Notes: generated by a model not told the origin, from the sequence alone. Counted from the first letter of the stretch, positions 1 to 7,117 are shown. The stretch: 14,789 nt of DNA from JBFXAN01 sp050184225 (GCA_050184225.1 JBFXAN010000158.1:1-14789), one strand, 5' to 3'. Numbers and translations: made by a program.

Positions 1-41
1 TCTATGTAGAGCATGTTTGAGCTAATGATATCGGTGTCTTT

Positions 42-115
42 TGTCATCCTGAGCGAAGCGAAGGATCTGGGACGTTACTTCATCTTCGAGATCCTTCGCT
101 TCGCTCAGGATGACA
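42..115. repeat. Perfect inverted repeat, dispersed HPERSEGS/ILSEAKDL-type element
   Basis: Two arms of 27 bp (42-68 and 89-115) are exact reverse complements around a 20-nt centre. The core is CCTGAGCGAAGCGAAGGATC. When translated by chance this family gives peptides such as HPERSEGSRR or ILSEAKDL, which I recall as junk tails in many bacterial protein records, so it is a widespread intergenic palindromic repeat. It starts 28 nt past the fhs stop and could fold in the fhs mRNA as a 3' stem-loop. No U-tract follows on either strand, so it is not a clear intrinsic terminator. Confidence 0.9.
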
Positions 116-143
116 TATTAACCATTGCCTTTCCCATTCACCC

Positions 144-1841
144 TTAGAATAGGCCAACGACGCGGCCGCGCTCGTCGATGTCGACGTGGACGGCGGCGGG
201 CTCGCTCGGCAAGCCGGGCATGGTGCGGACTTCGCCGAGATAGACGACGAGGAAGCCGGCGCCGGCGGACGGCTTGACTTCGCGCACGGGGACGCGGAAG
301 CCACGCGGGCGGCCGCGGTCGGCCTGGTTGGCGGAGAGGGAGAGGTGGGTCTTGGCCATGCAGACGGGCAGGTCGCCGAGGCCCCAGCGGGTGTAGCGGT
401 CGATCTGGCGCGACGCTTCAGGCGAGAAGTCGACGCCGTCGCCGCCGTACATCGACGTGACGATGGCTTCGATCTTCTCCTTGATCGGCGCGTCGAGTGG
501 ATAGACGAACTCGAAGTTGCTGCCGGCGTTGGCCGCGTCCGCCACGGCGTGCGCCAGCGCCGCACCACCGGCGCCGCCGTGCTCCCAGACTTCGCTGATC
601 TCGCAGGCGCGCGCGCCGGCGGCGACGGCCCGCTCGCGGATGAAGTCCAGCTCGCTCTCGGCGTCGGTACCGAATCGGTTCAGGGCGACGACGGCGGGAA
701 TGCCGACCTGGCGGGTAACGTTCTCGATGTGCTTTTCCAGGTTGCCGATGCCGGCCTCGACGGCGCCGAGGTCTTCTTTGAGCATATCCTCGGGCAAGGG
801 GCGGCCGGCGACGATGCGGAACCGGCCGCTGTGCATCTTCAGCGCCCGCACGGTGCAGACGATCACGGCGGCGTCGACGCGCAGGCCGGAGTGGCGGCAC
901 TTGATATCGACCATCTTCTCGAAGCCGAGGTCGGAGCCAAATCCGGCCTCAGTGACGACGAAGGGAGCGAGCTTCAGGCCGATCTGGTCGGCGAGGACGC
1001 TGCTGTTGCCGTGGGCGATGTTGCCGAAGGGGCCGGTGTGAACAAAGACCGGATCGCCTTCGAGCGTCTGGAGCAGGTTGGGTTTGATCGCATCCTTGAG
1101 CAGCACGGTCATGGCGCCGGCCGCGCCGAGGTCTTCGGCGGTAATCGGGCGGCGGCGCTCGTTCATGGCGACGATGATCCGGCCAAGCCGGCGGCGGAGG
1201 TCGAGCGGGTCGACGGCGAGGCCGAGAACCGCCATCACCTCCGATGCGACAGCGATGTCGAAACCCGCCTCACGCGGGACGCCATTCTCCTTGCCGCCCA
1301 GACCGACGATCACCTTGCGCAGCGCCCGGTCGGAGATATCGACGACCCGCGGCCAGGTGATCGTGAATGGGTCGATGCCCAGCTCGTTACCGTGGTTGAG
1401 ATGATTGTCGATCAGGGCAGCGAGCAGGTTGTGGGCCATGCTGACGGCGTGGGTATCGCCGGTGAGATGAAGGTTGAAGTCCTCCATTGGCACGACCTGG
1501 GAGTAGCCGCCCCCGGCAGCGCCGCCCTTGATGCCGAAGGTGGGACCCATCGAGGGCTGGCGGATCGTTGCGATTGTGCGCTGACCGATGCGGTTGAGCG
1601 CCTGGGCGAGGCCGACGGTGGTCAGGGTCTTGCCTTCACCGAGGGGAGTCGGCGTGACGCCGGTGACGCAGATGTATTTGCCGGTGGGAGCGTCGCGCAG
1701 CCGATGGAGCACGTCGAGCGAGACCTTCGCTTTGTATTTACCGAAGAGCTCAACCTCGTCGTCGGTCAGACCCAAGCCGGCAGCGATCTCGCTGATCGGC
1801 TGCAAGGTGGCGTCCTGTGCGATCTCCAGATCGGACTTCAT
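144..1841 (-). CDS. fhs: Formate--tetrahydrofolate ligase
   Basis: Cytoplasmic enzyme that joins formate to tetrahydrofolate with ATP, giving 10-formyl-THF for purine and one-carbon metabolism. The 565-residue product matches the usual family length of about 555-560. Visible motifs are the P-loop TPTPLGEGKT (63-72), the glycine signature FGIKGGAAGGGY (102-113), the ENGVPREAGFD segment (185-195), PFGNIAHGNSS (271-281) and the second family signature VRALKMHSG (331-339). The reading frame stays open 49 codons further upstream, but that extension is low-complexity and unlike the family. The chosen ATG has GGAGG six bases before it; a second ATG directly upstream (1844) is the alternative. The gene stands 116 nt downstream of a receiver gene on the same strand. 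It links functionally with metH elsewhere in the window through the folate pool. Confidence 0.97.
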   Translation of the reverse strand: MKSDLEIAQDATLQPISEIAAGLGLTDDEVELFGKYKAKVSLDVLHRLRDAPTGKYICVTGVTPTPLGEGKTLTTVGLAQALNRIGQRTIATIRQPSMGPTFGIKGGAAGGGYSQVVPMEDFNLHLTGDTHAVSMAHNLLAALIDNHLNHGNELGIDPFTITWPRVVDISDRALRKVIVGLGGKENGVPREAGFDIAVASEVMAVLGLAVDPLDLRRRLGRIIVAMNERRRPITAEDLGAAGAMTVLLKDAIKPNLLQTLEGDPVFVHTGPFGNIAHGNSSVLADQIGLKLAPFVVTEAGFGSDLGFEKMVDIKCRHSGLRVDAAVIVCTVRALKMHSGRFRIVAGRPLPEDMLKEDLGAVEAGIGNLEKHIENVTRQVGIPAVVALNRFGTDAESELDFIRERAVAAGARACEISEVWEHGGAGGAALAHAVADAANAGSNFEFVYPLDAPIKEKIEAIVTSMYGGDGVDFSPEASRQIDRYTRWGLGDLPVCMAKTHLSLSANQADRGRPRGFRVPVREVKPSAGAGFLVVYLGEVRTMPGLPSEPAAVHVDIDERGRVVGLF

Positions 1842-1957
1842 CATCGCCCTCCGTAGCGTCTGCATCCGAACGCATCGTACGCGCGGGTGCCCGCACGCGG
1901 AAGCCGGTGAGGGTTGGCCCCGTGCGGTGGGGATACAAAACGGGACGGACTCGGCTG

Positions 1958-2353
1958 CTACGAGTGAGCGAGGAGAGACTGGACGCACGCGAGCATCAGG
2001 TCGATGTCGAAGGGTTTTGAGACGAACAGGTCGGCGTTCGGATTGCGGTCGCCGGCGACCGATACCGCGCTCATGGCGATAATGGCACGAACGGGCACCT
2101 GTTCCTCGCGGAGGCCATTGATTAGCGCATAGCCGTCGACGACGGGCATCATCAGATCGGTCAGCACGACATCAGGCGGCGCTTGCTTGGCGAGGTCAAG
2201 CGCCTCTTGTCCGTTGCCCGCCGTGGAGACGCGAAATCCTTCATACTCAAGCACGAAGGCGAGAAAGTCACGAATCGACGGCTCATCGTCGACGATGAGG
2301 ATGCTGGGCGGATTTCGCTCAATGGCAGTCCTGGCCGGGGCACGGCTAGGCAT
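1958..2353 (-). CDS. Stand-alone response regulator receiver (CheY-like)
   Basis: Single-domain receiver of 131 residues with no output domain. The core is intact: beta-1 ILIVDDEPSIRDFL with acidic pair D22-D23, phosphoacceptor D66 in VVLTDLMMPVVDGYALI, a Ser at the switch position (S95 in IIAMSA), and the conserved Lys K113 in FVSKPF. The first 16 residues are a poorly conserved tail. The start has GGTGA about four bases upstream. It probably works by protein-protein contact with an unlinked histidine kinase or effector; no kinase is in the window. A perfect 20-bp palindrome lies 76-95 nt upstream and might be an operator. It precedes fhs on the same strand with a 116-nt gap, so cotranscription is possible but not shown. 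Confidence 0.93.
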   Translation of the reverse strand: MPSRAPARTAIERNPPSILIVDDEPSIRDFLAFVLEYEGFRVSTAGNGQEALDLAKQAPPDVVLTDLMMPVVDGYALINGLREEQVPVRAIIAMSAVSVAGDRNPNADLFVSKPFDIDLMLACVQSLLAHS

Positions 2354-2424
2354 CGGGTCACCTACAAACGGAATCGGTTCGTGATGTCAGCATATCGGGG
2401 GATGATGCCGTGGGTCATGCCCAT

Positions 2425-2455
2425 TTGGAGTATCGATGCATCGATACTGGATAAG
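2425..2455 (+). promoter_or_regulatory. Possible plus-strand promoter with a palindrome in a 19-bp spacer
   Basis: TTGGAG (2425-2430) and GATAAG (2450-2455) resemble -35 and -10 boxes with a long 19-bp spacer. The perfect 20-bp palindrome AGTATCGATGCATCGATACT (2429-2448) fills almost all of the spacer. Long spacers holding a palindromic operator are typical of promoters controlled by MerR-family activators. No MerR gene is present here and the hexamer matches are only partial. The palindrome may instead be an operator for the minus-strand receiver gene. Confidence 0.3.
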
Positions 2456-2687
2456 GCGTCCGGTGACACATTGATCGGCGCCGCGCGGTTGGGCAACTAC
2501 CCCTGTTGGTTGAGCATGATGGCCGGTTCAGATTCAACACGATCGGATGTGACCGCGGGCGAACTTTCCCGCTTGACCGATTCCTGGTTGCCAAGCGGGG
2601 TCCAGACACGGCATCATCAGGGTGTGCCGCGCGGTGAGCACTCAATACCACCCACCCCGCCACCGGAGATCACCAAACGGCACAACG

Positions 2688-2735
2688 CCACCGCCCGCTG
2701 GCTCAGCTGAGCCAGCGGGCGGTGGTTCTTTCTTG
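2688..2735 (+). terminator. 38-bp perfect palindrome followed by T-rich run
   Basis: Bases 2688-2725 form a perfect palindrome of two 19-nt arms with no spacer, centred on CTCAGCTGAG. On the plus strand it is followed by TTCTTTCTT, so it looks like an intrinsic terminator. The minus strand has no U-tract after the stem. No plus-strand gene is recognised upstream, so its function is unclear. It may also be a dispersed repeat able to extrude as a cruciform. Confidence 0.5.
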
Positions 2736-2837
2736 ACCACCGGCGGGCGCACGCGAGCGGCCACTGGTTGGCCGGACGATGCGGACACCGGCTCCGGCGA
2801 GATGCTCGCCTGATGCCGGCACGCCACGGCCGACCGC

Positions 2838-3281
2838 TTATCGGGCAACGCCCGCCGCAGGAAACCCGGATCGTTGCTGCTCGTGCCTGGTCGGCGCGGT
2901 CAACACATCGATGGCCAATGACTCCAGACCGCGAAGCTGATCGTCGCGAATGGGGACATGCAAGATGAAGCGGGCCACGTCGTGCAAATCCGCCTCGTCG
3001 TCCCCCCACCAGGGGAGCACGCCGGCGATCGGCAGTTCCGGACGCAATGCGTGGATTCGCCGGATCAAGCCGAAGGTGCGAGAGCCGCGATCGGCTTCGA
3101 CGATTGCCAGCGATGCAACGGCGAGGTCGTCGGTCACGCCGCCGGCAATGCAGACGCGAAATCCCTGAGACGTGAGCAGATCCGCGACTTGGGAACAAAC
3201 GACGGTGGACGGTTCGATCAGGACGGCAAGGGGTGGACTCAGACCCGCGGCTGGGGAGGGCAAGGCAACCATCGTGGTCAT
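2838..3281 (-). CDS. Degenerate receiver-like protein (pseudo-receiver)
   Basis: The 147-residue product has the layout of a receiver domain with key residues changed. After a loose 17-residue tail, beta-1 reads LAVLIEPS (18-25), where the acidic pair would be. The phosphoacceptor strand reads LAIVEAD, with Glu (E62) where Asp is expected, followed by a receiver-like helix FGLIRRIHAL. The Lys of the usual KP motif is absent: FILHVPI carries V109 before P110. It is unlikely to be phosphorylated in the normal way, and Asp-to-Glu can mimic a constitutively active state. The frame is open further upstream to 3728, but the extension looks non-coding. The chosen ATG has AGGAG ten bases before it; ATG 3272 is an alternative. 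It lies upstream of the intact receiver on the same strand. Confidence 0.65.
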   Translation of the reverse strand: MTTMVALPSPAAGLSPPLAVLIEPSTVVCSQVADLLTSQGFRVCIAGGVTDDLAVASLAIVEADRGSRTFGLIRRIHALRPELPIAGVLPWWGDDEADLHDVARFILHVPIRDDQLRGLESLAIDVLTAPTRHEQQRSGFPAAGVAR

Positions 3282-3525
3282 GGGGGCTGTACTCCTACCA
3301 TACGGCGAGGAAAACGCGCTCCAAGTATCGCCGTTTCCGGCGCCGATGTCATGAACACCGTGTAACAGTCGTGTTGCAGGATCATTTCGATAGTACGTTT
3401 TCGGTCGGAACGAGTTCGGCTGATGTTGCGAGCGAGGTGTTTCGCATACGGAGCAGCAGCACAAGCGAGCGCCGTCGGGCCGGCATTCCTCCGATTTGGC
3501 CGCCTGGATGCGCGATGGCGGCAAC

Positions 3526-3888
3526 CTAGAAAGAGAACTCGCTGGTGAACCGGGGACCGGCGTCACCGCGGGAGAGCCGGTAGGTGAGGGTACGCCAAGG
3601 CGCGCGGCCATGGTCCCGCCAGAGAAGCACCAGACGCTGGACCACCTCAATGAGCGCGTCTCCCGCGGCAGCGGGAACGGTGAGCCCGCTCTGTCGCTCG
3701 AGGTTGAGCCGAAAGTCGAGGCCCACACCGGTTGCTTCGGCCTGCTGGGTGACGACCAGGTCGAGCGCCACGGTGCCGCTCACCGACTGTTCGATCAACG
3801 CCTGACCGATTTCCACCATGAGCTGCTGCTGCAGCGTGTCAAAGTCGGCGGCTTCATCCGCCACATTGCCGGTAGGCTCACTGGTCAT
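3526..3888 (-). CDS. Hypothetical protein, perhaps DUF600/YezG-like
   Basis: The 120-residue product looks like a real soluble protein. A helical N-terminal half (about 15-35) is followed by alternating strand-like segments such as GTVALDLVVTQQ and VGLDFRLNLE, then a helix DALIEVVQRLVLLWRDHG, and finally APWRTLTYRLSRGDAGPRFTSEFSF. The ending, with W, PW..LTY.L and then F..EF.F, resembles from memory the C-terminal part of the YezG/DUF600 immunity family. I could not confirm this. The ATG has only a weak purine stretch before it; a strong GGAGG-rich sequence lies about 50-60 nt upstream, where a 12-codon leader frame (3885-3923) overlaps the start as ATGA. No signal peptide or membrane segment is seen. 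Function unknown. Confidence 0.6.
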   Translation of the reverse strand: MTSEPTGNVADEAADFDTLQQQLMVEIGQALIEQSVSGTVALDLVVTQQAEATGVGLDFRLNLERQSGLTVPAAAGDALIEVVQRLVLLWRDHGRAPWRTLTYRLSRGDAGPRFTSEFSF

Positions 3889-4446
3889 ACTTCGCCGCTC
3901 GGTTGACGTGATCGGAATGTCATCGATGCGTCGCGCCTTCTTCCTCCGATGCTAAGCAGCGTGCGGGGCGGCGTCCAGCGGCGGCCGGTCCGTCGCCAGG
4001 TGAGGGCAGGCGTGACGGTATCACATGCCCGCGGACGAATCTGATCCACACCGCGAGAGAAACCGCAAAAGCGTGCGATTCCCTCGTTCATCGAATAGCA
4101 GCACGCATGAAGCACGGAGACATGGACGGTCATGGTCTTCAGGCGATCTTCAGGATTGTTCGAGCGCCGGTCGGCGTTCTATCAGACGCCGAATGCGAGG
4201 CTGACAGCATCACGCGGAGGTGACAACAGACATTGGACACCAAAGGCGCTTCAGGGGACGAGGCGATGTGATCGATGCACCCAGTGTATCGCGCGTTACA
4301 GCGGACCTGTTCGGTTGTTAACAGCGATGAACGCTTCTGCACTTGATGCTAACGACACGACGGCTCCGAGGACAGACCTGATCGAGCGACCGGGAGCGCG
4401 GTCCGCGAAAGGTCTGAGCGGAGCACAGCAATAAAGGAGTTTCATC
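3889..4446. other. 558-nt stretch without a recognised gene
   Basis: Open frames of 82 codons (3885-4133, minus) and 100 codons (4132-4434, plus) cross this stretch, but both have compositions expected of chance frames and lack convincing ribosome sites. The left end holds a GGAGG-rich purine tract on the minus strand (3936-3947). The right end must carry the promoter for the zinc-ribbon genes, although I cannot pick out a good -35/-10 pair. Confidence 0.5.
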
Positions 4447-4569
4447 ATGCGCCGACCACGCTGCCCTCGCTGCACCGGCTATCTGTACTTCAACCCAGAG
4501 GATGAGCTTCCACGCTTTACCTGTCTGGCCTGCGGCCGGAGCTTTGTGCCATCTCGGGATGCTGCCTAG
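4447..4569 (+). CDS. 40-residue zinc-ribbon microprotein
   Basis: A very small gene with strong support: AAAGGAG seven to eight bases before the ATG and two Cys pairs. The product begins MRRPRCPRCTGYLYF and continues to FTCLACGRSFVPS. The knuckles CPRC (6-9) and CLAC (26-29) fit one four-Cys zinc ribbon that takes up nearly the whole protein. Such ribbons bind nucleic acid or serve as rubredoxin-like metal sites; which applies here cannot be told. It is followed after 45 nt by a second Cys-rich gene on the same strand, so the two are probably cotranscribed. I do not recognise a named family. Confidence 0.72.
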   Translation: MRRPRCPRCTGYLYFNPEDELPRFTCLACGRSFVPSRDAA

Positions 4570-4614
4570 CGGTTCTTGAGGAGGCCGTTTGAGATCAGTG
4601 GAAGGAAACCAGCC

Positions 4615-4821
4615 ATGCGTATATGTCGACTGTGCCGTTTCGAGACCGAATTAGACGACGCCGTGCTCAATCTTCCCCGCGGGGCGTGCATCTGCCTGCG
4701 CTGTTTCAGCCGCGAGACCGGGAGCGGTCGGATGATGCCCGCCGGCCTTCGACAAGCGCTGACGGCCGCCCTGGCCGAGGCAGAGGCGGCCCTCGCAGCC
4801 GCCGCGGCCGAATACTCTTAG
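4615..4821 (+). CDS. 68-residue zinc-ribbon protein with helical Ala-rich tail
   Basis: The N-terminal half carries five cysteines: C4 and C7 (CRLC), then C25, C27 and C30 in ACICLRCF, enough for one four-Cys zinc site. The C-terminal half (about 42-66) is a continuous Ala/Leu/Glu helix with heptad-like spacing that could dimerise as a coiled coil. The frame is open back to a TTG at 4576, but the ATG used here has GGAAGGAAA about seven bases upstream and starts directly on the zinc-binding segment. It follows the 40-residue zinc ribbon and probably shares its transcript. A small stem (4824-4838, GCACCG/CGGTGC) follows the stop without a U-tract. The family is not recognised; regulatory DNA or RNA binding is only a guess. 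Confidence 0.7.
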   Translation: MRICRLCRFETELDDAVLNLPRGACICLRCFSRETGSGRMMPAGLRQALTAALAEAEAALAAAAAEYS

Positions 4822-4898
4822 CAGCACCGACACGGTGCCGTGATTGCCATTTCGACAGTGATTGATCGCAGTGGTTCGACGATTGACGCGTGAGCGTT

Positions 4899-5378
4899 CT
4901 ATCCGGCCGGTGCGTCGCCGGCCGGTGGCGGCGCACCATGATCCGCATCGCTGAAGGCCACGAGCCGATGGGTGTTGTCACAGAATGGCTTATGGCGGGA
5001 TTTGCCACAGCGACAGAGCGCCATCCTCGTATCGTGCCGGAGGGTCTGTCCGTTCCGATCTTGAAGTTCGATGTTGCCGCGAACGACGAGCGGTCCATTC
5101 GGCACGGGCCAGATCGTCGTCTCCTCCGGCACCGGCTCCTGTGGCGCGCCGTCCAGGCGACGGAAGTGGAGCGCGCCGGTGGGGCATCGCATGACCGCCT
5201 CGGCGATGGCGTCGGCGGTCGCGCGGTCGACATGGACCCAGGGGCGATCGGACGGGATGAAGACATCAGGCAGGCTGCGGATGCAGTGCGCGGAGTGGAT
5301 GCAGAATTCCGGCTCCCACTGCACCGCGATCTGATCGGTGCGGTATTCGCGTCGCGGACCCCGCTCCTTCGATTCCAT
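4899..5378 (-). CDS. Fer4_19 plus CDGSH iron-sulfur protein
   Basis: The 159-residue protein has two iron-sulfur domains. The first (about 12-75) is Fer4_19-like (DUF1271): EFCIHSAHCIRSLPDVF supplies C26 and C32, and MRCPTGAL supplies C65. The second (about 95-145) is a CDGSH domain with the three-Cys-one-His site: C122 and C124 in LCRCGKS, C133 and H137 in KPFCDNTH, which normally holds a [2Fe-2S] cluster. This pairing occurs in bacterial proteins usually annotated as (4Fe-4S)-binding or CDGSH proteins, probably for electron transfer or redox sensing. The open frame runs to 5540, but the internal ATG at 5378 has AAGGAG ten bases upstream and begins the conserved part. It lies 92 nt downstream of the phosphatase gene on the same strand. 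Confidence 0.93.
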   Translation of the reverse strand: MESKERGPRREYRTDQIAVQWEPEFCIHSAHCIRSLPDVFIPSDRPWVHVDRATADAIAEAVMRCPTGALHFRRLDGAPQEPVPEETTIWPVPNGPLVVRGNIELQDRNGQTLRHDTRMALCRCGKSRHKPFCDNTHRLVAFSDADHGAPPPAGDAPAG

Positions 5379-5470
5379 GACGAAACAACTCCTTCGTACT
5401 GATTCGGCGGGTTCCAGCGGCGAGTCGTGCGCCGATGGGCGGCGGAGTGCGGGACGACGGTCCTCGCGGG

Positions 5471-6124
5471 TTACGGATTGGGCGCCAATCGCGGGGCATC
5501 GGGCGACGGGGTGCCGGAGCGATAAGCTTCGTTCGCCCATTCGTCCGGGAGGATGCGGGCGATGCGGGTAGTGCCGCCGTTTCCATCGGGCGCATAGACG
5601 GCGGCCTCGCCCATGGCGAGGTCGGTCATCATGAATGATCCGTGTCCGACGAGGATGGTATTCGTTGCTGGTCGCGGACGGGCAGCGAGCGCCTGCAGCA
5701 GATAATCTTGCCGCTGACCGTCGGTGAGGCCGCTGCCGTCCTGACAGCAGAGGTTGAGGTTGGGAGCCGCTTGGGCACGGCCGAAGGCGAGCCGCGCGGT
5801 ATCACGCGCGCGGCAGAACTCGCTACTGAGCACATCACCGATCGGAATTCGCTGCTGCCGCACATTCCGGCCGATGGTTTCGGCGTCGGCGATGCCGGAT
5901 TGACCGAGATTTCGCTGTGTGGAACAGTCTGCCAGGGTGAACCCGTTGGCATCGGTCCCCTGATCGGCGGCGGCGTGGCGGATGAAGATGACGTAGCCGC
6001 CGCGACGGAGAGCATCGGCGGTGAGTTCACCATCGGGCGTCTGACTCACGGACGCCGCAGTGCCGGCGAGCATCATCGTGACGAGCGCGACAATAGCATT
6101 GATGATGCCGGCGATCCAGCCCAC
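5471..6124 (-). CDS. Exported histidine phosphatase family protein
   Basis: Branch-1 histidine phosphatase superfamily (phosphoglycerate mutase-like or SixA-like core). Using the GTG at 6124 the protein is 217 residues. A hydrophobic N-terminus (IAGIINAIVALVTMMLAGTAASVS) looks like a signal peptide or anchor, so it acts outside the membrane. The catalytic motif is FIRHAAAD, with nucleophile His at residue 50; the second conserved segment is SSEFCRARDTA, and the acid/base His lies in VGHGSF near residue 161. An upstream in-frame GTG (6136) is possible, but GTGAGG lies about six bases before the GTG at 6124 and suits it better. Substrate unknown; cysteines at about 67, 104, 126 and 127 could form disulfides outside the cell. 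It is divergent from the toxin-antitoxin pair. Confidence 0.88.
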   Translation of the reverse strand: MGWIAGIINAIVALVTMMLAGTAASVSQTPDGELTADALRRGGYVIFIRHAAADQGTDANGFTLADCSTQRNLGQSGIADAETIGRNVRQQRIPIGDVLSSEFCRARDTARLAFGRAQAAPNLNLCCQDGSGLTDGQRQDYLLQALAARPRPATNTILVGHGSFMMTDLAMGEAAVYAPDGNGGTTRIARILPDEWANEAYRSGTPSPDAPRLAPNP

Positions 6125-6200
6125 GGCAATCCTCACTCTGCGAATGGTCTTGGATCAGGATACAGTGGACACGGGCAGGACGAACGAGCGGAGCAGAGCG

Positions 6201-6434
6201 ATGGTGATCAGCCGCATTGAACTCGATCAGGTTGCCGATCACCTGCCGGAGTTGATTGAGGAGGTTCAGCGGGGGGGAGAGGTTGTGTTGATGAAGGGGG
6301 ATGAGCCGGTGGCGAAACTCGTTGCCCATCCACCAGTTCGCCCGTCACCACGGTTCGGGAGCGCCAAGGGTCTGATTATCATTTCGGACGACTTCGACGA
6401 GCCGCTGGAAGACTTTGAAGAATACATGCGATGA
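6201..6434 (+). CDS. Phd/YefM-family antitoxin
   Basis: The 77-residue product opens MVISRIELDQVADHLPELIEEVQRGG and continues EVVLMKGDEPVAKLV, the usual Phd/YefM pattern: a short N-terminal strand, a helix-rich DNA-binding part, the turn GGEVVLMKGDEPVAKL, then an acidic C-terminal tail (DDFDEPLEDFEEYMR) that normally binds the toxin. The frame is open to 6060, but only the ATG at 6201 has a ribosome site (GGAG, seven bases) and begins the conserved part. Its last bases overlap the toxin start as ATGA, so translation is coupled. Autoregulation by antitoxin and toxin-antitoxin complex is usual for the family; no clear palindromic operator is visible in 6125-6200. Confidence 0.9.
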   Translation: MVISRIELDQVADHLPELIEEVQRGGEVVLMKGDEPVAKLVAHPPVRPSPRFGSAKGLIIISDDFDEPLEDFEEYMR

Positions 6435-6817
6435 GGCTACTCCTCGACACACATGCATTTCTTCAATTCATCATCGGTAGCCCGAACCTAAGCACAGTAG
6501 CACGGAGGCTGATCGAGGATCCGAGGAACGTGAGGCTACTCAGTATCGCGAGCATCTGGGAGATTGCGATCAAGTTGCGATTGGGCAAGTTGGAACTCAC
6601 CCAGCGTTTTGAGAATGTGTTCCCGCATCAGATCGAGATGAACGCTGTCTCAATCCTCTCGATTGCCATTCCTCACCTCGCGGTCATCGCCACACTGCCG
6701 TTTCATCACCGCGATCCGTTCGATCGGATGCTGGTGGCACAGAGCATGGTCGAGGGCATCCCGCTGATCAGCAGCGATGCAACCCTCGACCAGTATGCAA
6801 TCGATCGTCTGTGGTGA
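6431..6817 (+). CDS. VapC-family PIN-domain toxin
   Basis: The 128-residue PIN-domain protein is expected to be a Mg-dependent endoribonuclease toxin held by the antitoxin just upstream. Acidic active-site residues are visible: D6 in LLLDTHAFLQF, E44 in SIWEIAIKLRLGKL, D95/D98 in HHRDPFDRMLVAQ, and D116 in LISSDATLDQY. The LLDTHAFL...HRDPFDRML pattern is typical of the VapC subgroup paired with Phd/YefM antitoxins. Length is normal and no key residue is missing, so the toxin should be functional. Start ATG overlaps the antitoxin stop by four bases. The gene converges with the sulfur carrier gene, leaving 21 nt between stops. Confidence 0.93.
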   Translation: MRLLLDTHAFLQFIIGSPNLSTVARRLIEDPRNVRLLSIASIWEIAIKLRLGKLELTQRFENVFPHQIEMNAVSILSIAIPHLAVIATLPFHHRDPFDRMLVAQSMVEGIPLISSDATLDQYAIDRLW

Positions 6818-6838
6818 TGGGGCCACGCAGCCGGCGAG

Positions 6839-7117
6839 TCAACCACCGGCCACGGCCGGGACGATGCTGACCTCATCGCCGGACTTGATCGAGGTTCCCA
6901 GACCGTCCATGAAGCGGATATCTTCGCCATTGACGTAGATGTTGACGAAGCGACGGAGCTCCCCGGTGTCGTCGAGGAGGCGCTCCCGCATTCCGGGGAA
7001 TTGCTGTTCGAGATTCAGAATCGCCTCACTGACCGTGTTGGCGCCGTCGGCGCCGACGGTGTCCTGGTCGCTGGTGAGGCCGCGCAACGGCGTCGGGATC
7101 TTTACCTTGACTGACAT
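6839..7117 (-). CDS. CysO-like MoaD/ThiS-family sulfur carrier protein
   Basis: The 92-residue ubiquitin-fold protein ends in PAVAGG, the free Gly-Gly tail that is adenylated and converted to a thiocarboxylate in MoaD/ThiS proteins. The pattern RFVNIYVNGEDIRFMDGLGT, followed by IKSGDEVSIVPAVAGG, closely matches my memory of Mycobacterium CysO, the sulfur donor for CysM cysteine synthesis. It also fits the ubiquitin-like small modifier group and HcyS-type carriers that donate sulfur for homocysteine formation. The ATG has GGAGTGA seven bases upstream. It begins 65 nt downstream of metH on the same strand and is probably in the same SAM-riboswitch-controlled transcript, which favours a role in homocysteine/methionine synthesis. 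No adenylase or sulfhydrylase is in the window. Confidence 0.9.
   Translation of the reverse strand: MSVKVKIPTPLRGLTSDQDTVGADGANTVSEAILNLEQQFPGMRERLLDDTGELRRFVNIYVNGEDIRFMDGLGTSIKSGDEVSIVPAVAGG

Larger units (their letters stand above)
2354..2837. other. 484-nt intergenic stretch with two perfect palindromes
   Basis: No reading frame here has convincing protein character. The stretch lies between two minus-strand receiver genes and holds a 20-bp palindrome (2429-2448) and a 38-bp palindrome (2688-2725), described separately. On the plus strand the first sits between possible -35 and -10 boxes and the second is followed by a T-rich run. A short untranslated transcript of roughly 270 nt between them is therefore possible. 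Confidence 0.5.

Noticed and set aside
42..115. The first inverted repeat as CRISPR unit or classic terminator
   Set aside because: Only one copy pair with no spacer array, and neither strand has a U-tract after the stem.
186..1856. 556-codon plus-strand open frame opposite fhs
   Set aside because: It is the antisense of a strongly conserved fhs gene; high GC keeps the opposite frame open, and the product has no recognisable motif.
1842..1988. N-terminal extension of fhs to 1988
   Set aside because: The extra 49 residues are unlike the family, overlap the end of the receiver gene, and the internal ATG has a good GGAGG.
3282..3728. N-terminal extension of the pseudo-receiver to 3728
   Set aside because: The extra 149 residues are rich in Arg, Pro and Ser without domain character and overlap the better-supported gene at 3526-3888.
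4132..4434. 100-codon plus-strand frame upstream of the zinc-ribbon genes
   Set aside because: Random-looking composition, no ribosome site and no recognisable motif.
4822..4838. Small stem after the second zinc-ribbon gene as a terminator
   Set aside because: Only six base pairs and no T-run follows.
6137..6200. Promoter and operator for the toxin-antitoxin pair
   Set aside because: TTGGAT and TACAGT are present but only five bases apart, and no clear palindrome was found.
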